A stretch of 64,000 bases of DNA from Rallus limicola (GCA_022605955.1 JAKCOZ010000022.1:1922001-1986000); one strand, 5' to 3'; positions 1 through 42,700 are shown, counted from the stretch's first letter. A program made the numbers and translations. Notes: generated by a model from the sequence alone, not told the origin.

Positions 1-1303
1 TTTTGTCTCTTGCCTCGAAATACCTTGATCAGGAGATAAAAAAGAATCTTTCTTTCCAGTTTGGGCCCCACTTTGTTGACCAGGATTCCAAACTACTGTG
101 TAATGCAACAGGGAATACTAAAATAAGCTCTAATATGCTAGTAACATACAGAATATCTGTAACACTATATTATGTATAATATATAATGGTGTATTATTAT
201 ATCCCAATGATGTTGTAAAATATATATTATATATTATTAGGTCCTTAATGCATACCTCTACCTGGGACAGGTGGGTGACCCCTGCGCCTCAGGCACAGTC
301 TGGACTATTAAAGATGGAAATAAATCCAGCAAGCAGAAGAGCTGTTGCTGCCCCAATGGTGGGGACAAGGAAGCTTCATGCCCCCATCACAAAACAAACC
401 GCAGTCTGAAGCAGATCCTCAGCAGCTCAGCCAACCAGGGCCGTGGTGGATGCACCATCCCAGTGCACAGTGTTTGCTATGAGACCTTCCCTAACGCCAT
501 GGGCGCCTGGGCTGGCCTGGAGAAACTGGGCACCACCCTTCCCTGGCCTCCACCCGCTGCCTACGTGCTGCTCGGGGCTGTTTTCTGTGCAAAGGAAAAG
601 GATGGGACAAAGCAGGTGCTGCTTCCTAAGGAAAATTAACATCTATTACTATTTTTCAAATGTTAATCCCTTTCCTGGATCTCAGAAGCTTAAAGTTGCA
701 CTTTCCAACCCCTGGAAAAACACATTAGAATAATGGCATCTGACTTAAATGCACAACAGCAGGCAAAGCTCACCAGATAAGTCATTTATGATCAACTTTC
801 CATACACATGATTTGACAGACTGGTGATAGGACAAAAGCATCATCCTGGGGACCATAAGAGCTTGGACATGGTCAAACGAGACAAACTACTTGACACTTG
901 AGGCTAGCAGGGATGAACAGCTTGTCATTCAGAAGTACTGTGTAAAATGTTATAAACATCTTATCAAAACAGGCATGGATCTTACCTTCAGCCCACTGCA
1001 AAACAAACAGGGAAAATGTCAAAGTTGGTGGCTTATGGCCTGTTCTCCTGCAGCCCAGGAAAAACCTTGGGACATGAACAAGGGAAGTTTCATCTGATGC
1101 AGCTGAATTACACCAGATGCTTTTAAAATGCATTTATCAGACTCTGGTTATCCCTGTTTGGTGAGGCTGAAAGACAGTAAGGAACTAAATGAAACAGGAA
1201 AAGTCACAATGATTCAGTGAGATTCTTGATAGCGTTAATCATACCAAGCGAGTGCCTCTCTGAGAAGTATGTCTAGTTATTCCTAAAGACTGTCTAGATA
1301 TAT
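1..1303. other. Non-coding: IFT140 intron, TMEM204 upstream
   Basis: AT-rich run at 120-240, then unique-looking sequence. The open frame at 271-639 has no recognisable protein features. No exon of IFT140 seen. Confidence 0.6.
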
Positions 1304-1460
1304 GAAGTTTTCCTGGGAATCCTGCTCACGGTTTACAGAGCAGAAGGGACAGCAGTACTGTGGTCTCCAAGCTGTCCAGGTAGTACACCAGTGTGGAGAG
1401 TATCTGAGGAGCAACACAGGGCAGTGGCAATTGCTGTAGCTGCAGTAGTTCAGCAAGCAC
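1304..1460 (+). repeat. Left arm of a ~150-bp inverted repeat
   Basis: This stretch matches the reverse complement of 2392-2542 with roughly 90 percent identity by eye; for example 'ccaggtagtacaccagtgtg' and 'gagtatctgaggagcaacac' are exact in both. Similarity fades at both ends. I do not recognise it as CR1, LTR or coding sequence. Confidence 0.85.
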
Positions 1461-2326
1461 TGAAGCAGTTCTATAAAATATGTCTAGATTTTTCCTAAAA
1501 AACTCTTTCCTGGCAGAAACAGAATATTTTATAAGGCAACAGAAGCTTTACATAGCAGCTGTAACACCCTATCAAATGCACACTTTGTCTATGCCAAATC
1601 TCTCCCAACAGAATTGAGGCCGAGCTGTCGTTCAGTGTTGGCTGCACCAGGCAAAACTCTGGTGCCCTGAGAAATGCAGTGCTGCATTGAACGTGCCTCT
1701 GCACAGTTATCAGTAAAGGAATGGCTGTTCAAGTGATTTTTAAATTTGTTTTCATTTTTTTTTAAGGATCAGAAAGATGCCTGGGCTGTTTGTACTGGAA
1801 GGACATGATCTCTGAGTGAAGATAGACAACGTCACTGACCGTGAATGTGCCAGCAAGAACCATTAGATGAAAACTGGAACAAACATTAATAACTGAACCA
1901 TTCTGGTATGAGCAAGCCAGGAAAATTTAACAGATCTTTGCATAACACTGAATTTTGACTCAGTGCAATCTACTCATTTGGGACATGCCTCAGTCTTACG
2001 TCTTTAGACATTGTTATTAGTTGAACAGAATGGTAATAAGCCATTTGCCTATTAAAAACAAAATTGTGCCCTGCATAAACAACTGCAACCAGAATTTATT
2101 AGATAGCAAATGGACAAATTCAGCATGGAAGTTAAATAGTCATATGATATAATCTAAATTATTGAGCATCTGGAAGTAAAATTACATTTAGATAACTCAT
2201 TTTTCACCCAGAGAGAACCAAAATGCTTTATAAGCTGCAGTGTAAATTGTATGGAGAACATCTTTAATGTACTACCAGGCAGAACCACTCTTGAGCATGG
2301 AGCAGTCAATGAGCCAACAGCTCACT

Positions 2327-2360
2327 GACAAGAACATCCACCAGACAAGAACATCCACCA
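2327..2360. repeat. Tandem duplication, 17 nt x 2
   Basis: Two exact copies of gacaagaacatccacca in a row, just inside the right arm of the inverted repeat. Confidence 0.9.
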
Positions 2361-2391
2361 GAAATTTTGTCACAGGGAGAAAATTCATCAC

Positions 2392-2542
2392 GTGCTTGCT
2401 GAACTACTGCAGCTACAGCCATTGCTACTGCCCTGTGTTGCTCCTCAGATACTCTCCACACTGGTGTACTACCTGGGCAGGCTGCAGTGCTGCTGTCCCT
2501 TCTGCTCTGTAAGCCATGAGCAGGGTTCCCAAAAAAACTTCC
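2392..2542 (-). repeat. Right arm of a ~150-bp inverted repeat
   Basis: Reverse-complement partner of 1304-1460, separated by about 930 nt. A 17-nt tandem duplication lies 31 nt inside its inner edge (2327-2360). The origin is not recognised. Confidence 0.85.
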
Positions 2543-3357
2543 ATCATCACTCAAATGAACAAAGTCCCAAATCCTTTGTGACATGGCAGCTCCCATCAAC
2601 AGAGAGACAACATGGATGTAAAACTACGCAGGCTTTTCAGAGATGACCACCCCAGCACAGCTGGCTGGCTGAAGCATCTGATTTAAGTCCAACTTTGTCA
2701 CCAAAGTGCCATCTCCTGTGTTTTCTGTGGCCGTGAACTGATCCACCTGACTCATCCGCATCTGTTCCCAGCAGCAAAGCCACCCACCACCTGCGGCTGC
2801 AGTGAGAGGTAATAGGGGGGAGAGAGAAAGAGACTTCTTTATTTCCTCTGGAAAAGCTGCCTTAAATGCAAACTCACTCATTTGCATGGATTTGCATATG
2901 TAACATGAAGAAACTTCTCAAGTATCCTATATCCCAAACCATGATGGTGACATCCCCTAGTCTCTTTGATGCTCACAGACCAGCAGGACTTAGCAAGAGT
3001 ATCATTTAGTTTTAATGCTGATGGAATTCAAAAAAGCTTGAATATTGTCACACCAGGTAAGTGGTGTGGGAAGAGGAAGAGCTGTGCCCACGTTTTCATG
3101 ATTAGACCCTTGTAAAACACGATTGCTGGTTTTATATGTAACAGCAAAGTCTGTGTCCTTCTGGAAATACACACTGACAACTTCAACAAATGACAAAAAA
3201 TCAACTACAGGAGGGGGCAGAAGCAGGTGTGCAACTGGGTAGAAGATATTTTCACTAAAGGTAAATCTCTCCTGGCATTATCTAAACACAAACACCACCT
3301 GCCTTGCTACTGAATCACAGGCTTAAAATAGTAACAAATAATCCATGGGATTGTATG
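2543..3357. other. Non-coding stretch
   Basis: Between the inverted repeat and the CR1. No gene, repeat family or strong motif recognised. Confidence 0.6.
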
Positions 3358-4400
3358 GTCATAGAATGGGAATCAGAGAAGGGACCTCAAAGCCCCTCCA
3401 GTCCCACCCCATGCCATGGGCAGGGACAGCCCCTGCCAGCCCAGGGTGCCCAAAGCCCCATCCAACCTGGCCTTGAATCCTGCCAGGGATCCAGGGGCAG
3501 CCCCAGCTTCTCTGGGCACCCTGTGCCGTGGCCTTCCCACCCTCCCTGGGAAGGATTTCTTCCCAGTATCTCATTTCTATCTGCCCTCCTGCAGCTGAAG
3601 GTCGTTCCCCTTGGCATCAGTCCCTCTCCAGCTTTCCTGGAGCCCCTCGAGGGGCTCTAAGGGGTCCCCAGAGCTTTCTCTTCTCTAGGCTGAACCACCC
3701 CAACTCTCTCAGACTGTGTCCATTGCATAGGTGCTCCAGCCCTTGAATCACTTTCATGGCCTCCTCTGGACTTGCTCCAACAGCTCTACGGCATTCTTGT
3801 TCTACAGACCCCTGAGGTGGACACGGCATTGCAGTGGTGGGTCTCCCCAGAGTGGAGCAGAGGGGCAGAATCCCCTCCCTTGGGCTGCTGGTCCCTGGAC
3901 AGATTTAATTCCATCAGGACTTCAGTTTTCCTAACCTGATCCCTGGCTGTTTGGACAATTTCTCTGTAGAAAGGCTCCAGCCCTTGCTTCCACCCTCTGC
4001 AGGCTTCCTCTGTGTTTCAGTTTGCCCGGGAGCTCCTTGTTCATCCATGCAGGCCTCTCGGTGTTTTTGCCTGACTTACTCTTTGTCAGGATGCATTGCT
4101 CCTGAGCTCAGAGGTGACCCTTGAATACTAGACAGCTACCTTGGACCCCTCGTCCCTCCAGTGCTTTGTGCCATTGTAATCTAACAAGCAGGCTAACAAG
4201 AAGAGACCAAAGTCTGCTCTCCTGAAGTCAAGGGTAGCAAACTTGCTGTGCAACCTCCTCACTGCCCTGAGGAGCTTGAACTCCACCACTGAGCTCTCAG
4301 TCAGTTCCTCACCCATCCCCAGGCAGAGCTCCATGCTCTCCAGCTGGTCACTGACACCGAGGTGACACCCCCTCCTCATGTCCCCTGAAGAATCCCTACT
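3358..4400 (-). mobile_element. CR1 LINE fragment with internal deletion
   Basis: Reads in reverse from a CR1 3' end at the left (tcatagaatggg...agaagggacctcaa). In the minus strand the late pol segment survives around 3740-3640 (VIQGLEHL...LRELGWFSLEKRKL). At about 3890-3905 the sequence jumps to the pol linker and late endonuclease region (LDFRRADFGLF near 4210), so most of the reverse transcriptase core is missing. Frames are broken; it is not active. Similarity may run on to about 4640. Confidence 0.85.
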
Positions 4401-5099
4401 TCCATCCCAACACTCCAGTCACGGGAGTGACCTCAGCACTCCCCATGATGCCAATGAGGTCACAGCCCTGCCAGCATGCACACATCTCCAGCTGGGCCTA
4501 CAGTGGCTGGAATGTCTCTGTGCTGCATTCCAAGTGCGCTCTGTCTGACCTGTGATCCTTCTCCTGGCTCTGGGCAAGCTGGTAGGAGTGGGATGGATTG
4601 AGGTTCCCCTCCCCAGGTTACAAGATATGCAAATACAGTCATTGCTGTTAGGAAATGTCTTTGACGGGTGGCAGACCCCAGTATATTATTTATCTTAAAC
4701 CACCACACTTCTCAAACCAGAGATGTATGGGAACATGACCAACCACAGGAAGAAGCCACAGATGCTGTACTGCTGTCAGGGTATGAAGATGCTCAAAGTA
4801 CCTAAAGCTTAATCCATTTATGGATTAAAAATTAAATAAGTGCATGGAGGATGCGTGGCTTCATAGCTGGATCTGTACACTCAGTTCCCAGAGCTGAAAG
4901 CTAACGTGAACCACACCAAAATATGTTCCACTCCTCTCAGCAACTGGTCTTGGAAAAGAAAACGTCGACTCAAAAAATTTCCAACCACTCTGTGGATACG
5001 TACCGGGTCAGTATGATCTGCTAAGGGCAGAGTAACCTTGCTGCTAAGACAGGGCTGCTATAAAATTAAATTAGTTCCTAATCTAATTGTATTAATTAC
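4401..5099. other. Non-coding stretch, possibly older repeat at its left
   Basis: 4400-4640 may continue the CR1 or belong to another old repeat ('gatgccaatgaggtcacagc'). The rest is unique-looking. Confidence 0.4.
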
Positions 5100-34284
<29,185 letters not shown>

Positions 34285-36230
34285 AATCTGGACTTGAAAG
34301 GGAAAAAGATCTCCAAGGAGATCTGCACTGGAGTTGTTTTCTATAAATATATGCTATAATTTAAAACTAAGGGTTGAAAGACATCACAAAGCTCACTCTT
34401 GTGGGCAGAGGCCCTCAATTATTATTTGGATGGGCTCCATCTATATACATATGTATAAAACACATAATTTTATATATATTATATTATATTGCCCTCTCCC
34501 TCTGCTGTACAGCACAGAATGTTGGATTGTCAGAATTCTGACAGAGCATCACAGCTACATGTCAGCAGGGTCAGCTTGTAGCAGGCACAGAGTGTCTGCA
34601 ATGAGAATAGAAAAGAGGCAGCCAAACACCTTTCCTCTGTCTGCATTAAGTTATCTGATCCCTAATAATAACATTAAAAGCTACAGTACACCAGTTGCAA
34701 TAGCTTTGGAGTTAACAGGTGATCTGAGAAAGCAGAAAACTCACTATAGAATTAGTGATGATATTAACAGCTGTTCAGATTTCAAGAATGTTTAGTCTTT
34801 CCATTACCCCTTTTCAAGGAACTTCTCATCACCTGTCACATTTGCTCCCCAGCCGCAGCACAGCCCAGACAGCAAAAAAGCAAAAGCACCTCTAGCCATT
34901 TGAACTGTAAAGTGAGGGAATGCAGAAGGATGAAGTTGCATTTTTTTTCTGGCACTTCTTTTGTATCCTGAGACAAAGGTTTGGGTTTATCCTATAGGTA
35001 AACAGACATGACATTAAAAATGAAAAGGGTACGCAGCTAGAACAGGCCACACGTTGCTGAACAATCTACTTCAGTGTTCCAGTGAGGGCAAATATCTACA
35101 GAAGGTGGTTTCCAGGACTCCTTAATAATCAAAGATACTATTAACTTACATTATTGGAAATGATTATTAAGAAGAGATATTTCAGCCCAAATTAATTTCT
35201 TTTCTCCCCAGCTTGCTCTAACATTTGCTGTGACATTAGAGTGCTGGATCAGGACACCCAGTTCTGCCCAGCACTGCTCAGAGGCACTTCATACAGTGAA
35301 TACTAGAGAATATAACTGTCACTCAAGCTCCCAAATTGAAGAATAAGATATATATACAGGACTTAAGCATGAGATTTTAAAAAGACTTGCCTGCTAACTT
35401 AATGTGATATTGAAACGCAAATAATTAGTACCATTTGAATTAGGCACTATGTTTCTAAGTCTGACCTGAGAAGCACGTAAGCTCACTGAGTCAGGTATAC
35501 GTAACTTTCGGAAGAAAAACATCAGGTTGAAAACCATTATGCAGAAACACTTAGGATACAGGAACTAGAAGCCATGACAGATGTTGTAAAACTCTAAGAA
35601 TGCTACTCTGAGCACAGTTACTGATAGGTTTGAAGAACTGTAAGCTGTGAATGTTCCAGATTCTCTAGGACTGCTGTCTTGTTCCCAGCTGAGTACACTA
35701 CATTTCTTCTTCATCATTATTTCCACCATACTGTCCCACACTTTGTTAAAATGTGATCATCAAGCTGGCTCTTGAGTTCTGTTCTGCACTCAGTTCTGAT
35801 GTAATAAGAAACTCAGCCCCACTGCTGCACTGCACCATGTTCAAAGTGAGCAACAATCTGCAGAGACTGGTGCTCTAGAACAACTGTATTGTTCTAGACC
35901 ATCAGGGTAGAACACCATAAAGCTGACAAAGAGTTTCTTCTAGCAGTAGGTTTGTAAAAACCAACTAAGATTTGTATTCATTTGCCTGCATTACTTTCTG
36001 GAAAATCTTTTCTAGAAATAATATGCTATGATTAATTGCAGGGTTTTTTAAAATAAAATATTGGAATATTTAAAAGACATTATATTATTTCTTCTAATAT
36101 TGCAATATCCATATTATAATAATGTACATTTAAATTTAAAAATCAGCTACGTGGTCGGTAAATTTTTAATACTCAGTATTACTGTGATTATTTTAGATGT
36201 ATAAATAAAGTTGTGAATGTTCATTTTCTT
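34285..36230 (+). other. TMEM204: Probable TMEM204 3' UTR with poly(A) signal
   Basis: Nothing between the TMEM204 stop and about 36.2 kb looks like another gene or a repeat. It is AT-rich, with a (TA)-rich patch at 34440-34490. An AATAAA at 36204-36209 is followed by a GT/T-rich stretch (ttgtgaatgttcattttctt), which fits a cleavage site near 36225. Weaker alternatives are ATTAAA near 34674 and AATAAA near 36052. The UTR end is inferred; transcript data would fix it. If right, the TMEM204 transcript stops about 300 nt short of IFT140 exon 17 on the other strand. Confidence 0.5.
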
Positions 36231-36528
36231 CTAGTGCTAGTGTGAGATTTTTGCCATTCAGGCACAGGAAAAGGTTCCTCGTTATTAAACATTTTTTCAC
36301 GTTTAGTAAAAAAGAATCCACAGAGCTTCCAATGTGTTGTAGACAAAGAATAAGCAGAGAATACTTTAAAACATCTGTAAGAAAAATATTCCATCTTGTT
36401 AAAAATAAAAGGAACAATGAAATAAGATCAAAAATGTGAGGTGAATTTAGGAGGATCAAAACTTCAGACAAGCTTCTAATGGAAATGAACTGTACCCACA
36501 AAGAAATACATAAACATCATTACAATAC

Positions 36529-36725
36529 CTTTTTATCAGCTTGATGGATTTGAAGGCCTCATCCATGTCTCCAGCAGTCAGATAGAAGCTGAAGTTCAGC
36601 ATGGCATCACGGGTAGTCTTATCACAGTCTCCTAATCCAATGAAATCTCTCAAGGGTCTTCTCGCAACCATCTGAGACATCTTTATTGAGTCAGACTCTG
36701 CTTCTCCTGTCTCGGCTTCTCCTGG
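36529..36725 (-). CDS. IFT140: IFT140 coding exon 17 (last one in the window)
   Basis: Residues 728-793. An acidic linker ([13 protein letters not shown]) is followed by [19 protein letters not shown] and the first TPR-like helices ([14 protein letters not shown]). The acceptor is CTGATTTTAG, the donor AAAAG|GTATTG. It is 197 nt and ends with two bases of a codon. The next exon should begin with the family's SEAVWENMARMCV-like segment. I do not find that segment between here and position 1, so this intron exceeds 36.5 kb and holds TMEM204. Confidence 0.95.
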
Positions 36726-39700
36726 CTAAAATCAGAATGTTACAATTTTAAAGACCAAGTAGGTTGAAACTTACTACTTTGTATTTGTAATTAATGAAAT
36801 TATTTCCACTACAGTCCAAGTTTTCTATTTCTACAGGACCATGATCAATAGTGACAATAGCTGCAATGTTTCAGAACTTCCTAGAAAATGCCCCAAGATA
36901 TGGAATGTGAGAGAAGAGATCAGCGTATCACATAAAAAACAATCACATCACACCCCTGATAGTTTGGGGATTGTTAAAATCCCACAGGAGAGGCAGCCTC
37001 CTGTTACCATTGTTGTCATCGTCACCGTCAGCATCACTACTATTACTGTTACTACTATCATAGCAACGATTATTTTAAGTCCACAGATTTCTGGAGATTT
37101 CAGATAAACATTTCTCCAGTGGTAGTCCCTTCTCAAAAATGAGTCTGCTGTTCTGAAAGTTATCTATATAGGCCCAATTCTTTTATTCTTCATGTGAAAC
37201 TTGTGAATCCCAAAGCTCAGATTCAAAGCCTTCCCCATACAACTGGCAGCTCTGGAGCCTCTGGAGCTGCACTGATACTTTTGCCAGTCATTGAAAGGCA
37301 GCTAAAGCAATTTAACCATTATCCAGGAAAAATTTGACATCAATCATCAATATCAAATGATTTGTCTTGAGTGTAACAAGGAAACTTGCACAAGCCAAAC
37401 ACAGATTATCTGAGTCACTGTCATGCTTTAACCCCAGATGGAAATGAAGTGCCATGCAGCCACTAACTCTCCCCCTCCCTGCCCCTTGTGGGATGGGAAG
37501 GAGAATTGAGGGGAAAAAAGTGAAACTCATGGGTTGAGATAAAGTTTAACAGGACAGAAAAGGAAGACAATGATGATGACAATAGTAGAATATACAAACC
37601 AACTGATACACAGGATGATTGCTCACCACCCACTAACCGATGTCCAGCTAGTTCCTGAGCCGCAGCACTCCCCAGCCTCATACTTCATCAGTTTACAGGC
37701 TGAGCATGACATCACATGGTATGGTACAGCCCTTTGGCCAGTTTGGGTCAGCTACCCTGGCTGTGCTACCTCCCAGCTCCTTGTGCACCTCCTCACTGGC
37801 AAAGCATAGGACGCTGAAAATTCCTTGTCTTAATGTAAGCACTATTTAGCAACAGCTAAAACATCAGTGTGTTATCAACAATATTCTCATATTAAATCCA
37901 AAACATAGCACTATACCATCTACTAGTAAGAAAACTAACTCTATCCCAGCTAAAACCAGGACAGCCATGAAAGACATCAAATTTCACATATACTCTACCC
38001 CAGGATAACTGAGTATTAAGATTTACAGAAGCCAGAGTTATTACACAATGAAAGTATTAGATAGATTAAAAGGCAGAAACCAAAGTGCAAATACATTTGA
38101 CTAGAATTTGAAGAATTTCTGGAGCCAGGGCTGAAAAGACATTATAATGGATAAGGAGAAAGCCCTGGATTGAAACTTGGTCAAAACAGACTTGTCACAT
38201 CAACTTGACTGGCTATACTTACAGCATGCTGTGCATATATGAAATCATGTTTTCAAAATAACTTAGCAACTAACAAAGCATCTTAGTAGCTAAGATACAG
38301 TAACCTATGGAGGGAAGAAAATGGAAACAGAAAAGAGAAAAACAGAGAATGAAGGAAGAGGAGTAAAATAATGCAGATACTTACAGGTTTATAGACACAT
38401 CCCCTCCGAAAAAACAACTAACGGCAGCAATAATCCATACAGAATTTAAAAAAATAAATAAAGAGAGACATAATATCAAAGTAAAATAGCATGAGACATG
38501 TGGGCAGTGTTAAAAGAAAGATTAGAAAATTCTGCAGACCACCTTTGACCTTTCTAATTAAGGTAAATTCTACATATGATGCAGCAACTGCCATTGCAGT
38601 GGCTTTACTTACCCCCGACTCAATTTAGTTAAATTTGAAGAGTCTGAACTTATGGGAAGGGAAGGAATTGTGAAAGATTTTCTCACCTTTTTAGCAAAGT
38701 AATAATGTGGCACCTCTATGCCCAGAAGAGCCTGGTAGGATGAGGGCAATGGAAAGCTGTCCTGAAGCAAAAGGCCATGCTCTTCAGTACTGAAGAATGA
38801 TATAATCCAAACATCCATCTGGAAAAGGAAGCAAAGCATTGTTTTGGTTTCATGCTGCAATATCCTTCTTTCGTTTAGTTTTTATTTTCCATATTCACTT
38901 GGCAGAACCTTCTCTTGAAAATAATATGACATATACATTCAGACACAGCTGCTGGAGAGGGCAGAGCTCCACGCTTCCCCCAACAGTAAGTAGCCAACGA
39001 CTCATTCCACACAACAGTCTGTGTTCCTACTGCTAAGGGACCTTCACTGCTGCTTCCAGGAACCAACTTCACTGGCCACAAAGAGGGAAGTCCCTGGCCA
39101 GGCTGCTACTCTAGATGTTTCTCTAACAAATCTGATTCGGGTCAAAGAAATATTCCCAACCATTTTCAACACTGTTTTTTAAAATACTGAATAATTTCAG
39201 CAGCTCACTCACTGGCTTGAGTCCCCAAGGAAAATACCAATCATTTAAAAAGAGTTTCTGTAATGCTTAGATACTGACTGAAGTAAAAATGAAACATTTA
39301 TTTCCAACTGAAGTTAATCAGACTTCTCATTTCTTAGAGGATAAGCACACAGTTAAAAGTCTTGATGCATAAGGAATGTAAATTGGAGTGTGAAGTAAAT
39401 TGGACTCCTTTCATTTCTTTTTCTTTTTCAACTTTACACAGAAGCCAAAGATATTTCCATTTCACCAAGAATGTTCACATTAGGAATATTAGGTTGACGT
39501 GTTGTTCTCTTTGCTAGAAGATCTTTGCAATATCTTTTGAGCCACCCATATTCCATTCCTCCTTTCTACTTTGGTCTTACCATGACTTTTTTAAAGTTGT
39601 TTCAATCAACAAAAGAAACAATCATACACTAATTCAAAAACTTTAAATCATCACAGACATTCCAAATCAATGGAATATTTATGAAGGCCAAGCATTTCTG

Positions 39701-42700
39701 CACAGACAAAATGGTAAGGACTGCTAGAAGCACATTAGCAGGGGAAGTGAGGAAGAACTGGTCTGATGAAATCAATTTTTGTCAGAGCATTTCTGATCAA
39801 TAAAAAATAAGTCTGTTTTCTAGTGTAAAGAAGACCATAAAATACAATTTGGGCAGTACCATATAGATGCACCATGTTTGCCCAGCAAAGCAGAAGATGG
39901 TATGAACTGGTTGGGAAGAGTGCATTTCACTGTGGGACCCCTGTTATTCTATCAAATCAATTCTTGCTGTTAAAGGTGGACTCAAGATAGAAAATCTACT
40001 TGCTTTTTTTGTTTTTTTTTCACATGAGACTAAGTATCAAACCTCTAGATTATAAATTCACTCATTAATGTCACTTGGAAATCTGTAGTCCAGATACAAG
40101 CTTGCATAATGATCCTCCACAACAGTCTAGCATAGACAAAGAAATGACCTTTTTCTTTGTCACCATGTGCAAGCTAGGACTAAAACACAATAGCTAATGT
40201 GCACTGACTGCCTGAAACCATGGGCATCAAACACATGATGTCACTACTTGTTTTTATACAAGATACCTATTTATACAATGCTACCTACTCCCACATCCTG
40301 AACGAAGAACCAATGATTTATTACTTGAACAGGGAGAACTCCATGCAAAGAAAGGTAAAACAAATGAACAAAAAGACCATACTGTGCTCTCAGGCTGTTT
40401 CCTCTTCTGGCCTAAAGATTGTAAGCCTGCTTCTGGAATCGCTTCACATACAAAAAGTGTTGGTTCGCTCTGGTCCCAGAAATGGGAAGCAGGGACGTGA
40501 CTGTGCAACTCTGGATACTCTGCAAGAGACCTATCAAAACCAAAGAAAACAATTTACAATGGGAGACAAAATCATTCCAGCCCATTCAGTGCACATGTGT
40601 AAATAAAGGACTAACCAAGGGATCATTTTCAGATGGTGATCAGTTATCTAGACCAGTACCTCTGCCTTGTAACATTAACCATACACATCACCCTACCTCC
40701 TACACTTTATACACCCTGTATACCTTCTGTACATGTTAACCATGACTACAGCACATAAAGCATTCCAGTAGGACAAAAGCTGGTACTGCCACAAACACAA
40801 ACAGGCAATCAAAATCTGCCACAAGTGAGATTACATGTCCTACAGAAATACTTAAGCATCCTTCAAAGGATTTACCTTGGTAACTGCTACCGGTGTTGGT
40901 GCTGTAAAATGGGACTGCCTCAGCTCTGTCTTCTCGTGGGTTTGGCAACCTGCCCCAAGGTGCTTATTGCCAGCACTGCTAGAAATGCCCAGCCAGGTGA
41001 AAGTCAGCTTGAGTACACTGATAGGCATTTCCACAAGCAGCAGAGCTACTAGTACATGTGCCTCATGTTCTAATCCAGATAAGCAGCCGTCATAGGAGAT
41101 CACAACTAGGCCATTGTGATTTAATTAATGGGGAAAAAAGAAGAAATTAGTTCATATTCTCTCAGTTGTAAGTTCAGCAAAGAGACCTGGGCATGCAGCG
41201 TGACTGATGCTTTCAACTACTGAAGTTCTCAGTGCTGAGGGAAACCAGAGTTGCAGCTGAATCTGACCTGCAGTCGGGGGACTTCGGTCTCTAGATATGC
41301 CACAGTTCATTCCCTCTGCTCAGTAATGAGCTTGGACTTCAGAGCATGCAAGAATAATTCTGAGGTGCTGTGAAATCACTCATTAAGCACAAGAACAATC
41401 CCTGCAGCCTTAGGAAAGCCAGTCTCTGGCAGCAGCTTAAATAAGAAATATCTTACTGCCTCCTTCAAGCATTTAAATGCTGCTTCAGTGCCAGGCACAG
41501 AATCAGACCCCAGACACAGGGAAGCAGACTATACTAGCAATGGCTTAGGTTTCTTCTGAAAAAATACAGAATTTAAGTGTCAAATTTTGAAAAAGACAGA
41601 AACCAAAGGGATCACTAAAATATGTTTCTTCTTTGCTGTCACCACTGAAGGGCAGACTTTGTGGGGAGGACTGGAGTAGGGCTGGAAGGCAAATTAAGGG
41701 AAAGATCCAAAGGAATGCAGAAATACACCACATCCTTTCCATGCCACTGAATTAAAAAATAAACTACTTGCAAACTGAAAACAGTATTTGTGTAAAAAAA
41801 GTCATGAGTGTTTATATTCTGCCTCAGGAGAAGAGGGACAGAAGAGGAAGAAGTGTATATTATTATTAATTATTTTCTGGTGAGTTTCATTCCAATTTCA
41901 AGATACTCTGAAGTGATTGCTTATGCCGACACCATCTAATATTAAGATACCAGGGCAATAGCATTACTAGATTGTGGTGGCCTCTGTTGGGCTACATGAG
42001 ATACTACACTTGAAAACAACTTTCTCTCTATTCATTATTACACTCTTGGCATAACTGACCAAGACATAAAGCCCTAAATTTGCACTGTCCTTCATTTTTT
42101 ATAAGCTGGGTAGTTTCTTCTGGTTTTCAGTGATAAGGAGAGTAAATCCTTTTTTTTGCTTGTAATAGCTATAGCAGTTAGTTGCTAAAAAAGCAAACCA
42201 CCCTCTAGTCTGATGCTGTATTTTCTTAAGAAAAAACAGAGTCAGAAAAATTATTATAAAACCAGATGGGAATTTGTACACTAATGTTTCACTGTACTTC
42301 CATGGGATTTTGTAGTTCACTGCATTTTGTTGCCTTAGGATTTCTAATGTAACAGATTGTATGGAAACAAAGATGTTGGTTCTAAATATATATTTCATTA
42401 GATTTTATCCATACAAATCCATCTGTATTGGACTTAACAATTAACTTTTTTTCCTAGGAGAAGCTTCGGAATGTCCTCTTTTCAGTTCCTATCCTGTAAA
42501 CTCTCCATGGAATACCAGCTTTCCAAGATTTTCCAGCAATTTTCTAAGACCACGATCCTAATTCCAGTCATATACTAACTCTACACATACTGTCCCAACA
42601 CCCAACCACCCTCTGAGACCTCTTGAGCCAGATATGGCTTCCAGATATCTCACAACTCTCACTGCATTTCTGTTCTATGAATTTGTCCAATACTTCCATG

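Noticed and set aside
34334..34795. Plus-strand open frame of 153 aa after TMEM204
   Set aside because: Lies in the probable 3' UTR, has AT-driven composition (Ile/Tyr runs) and no recognisable domain.
36841..37107. Thr/Ile/Val-rich open frame of 88 aa
   Set aside because: Produced by triplet-biased simple sequence in an intron; both strands are open for the same reason.
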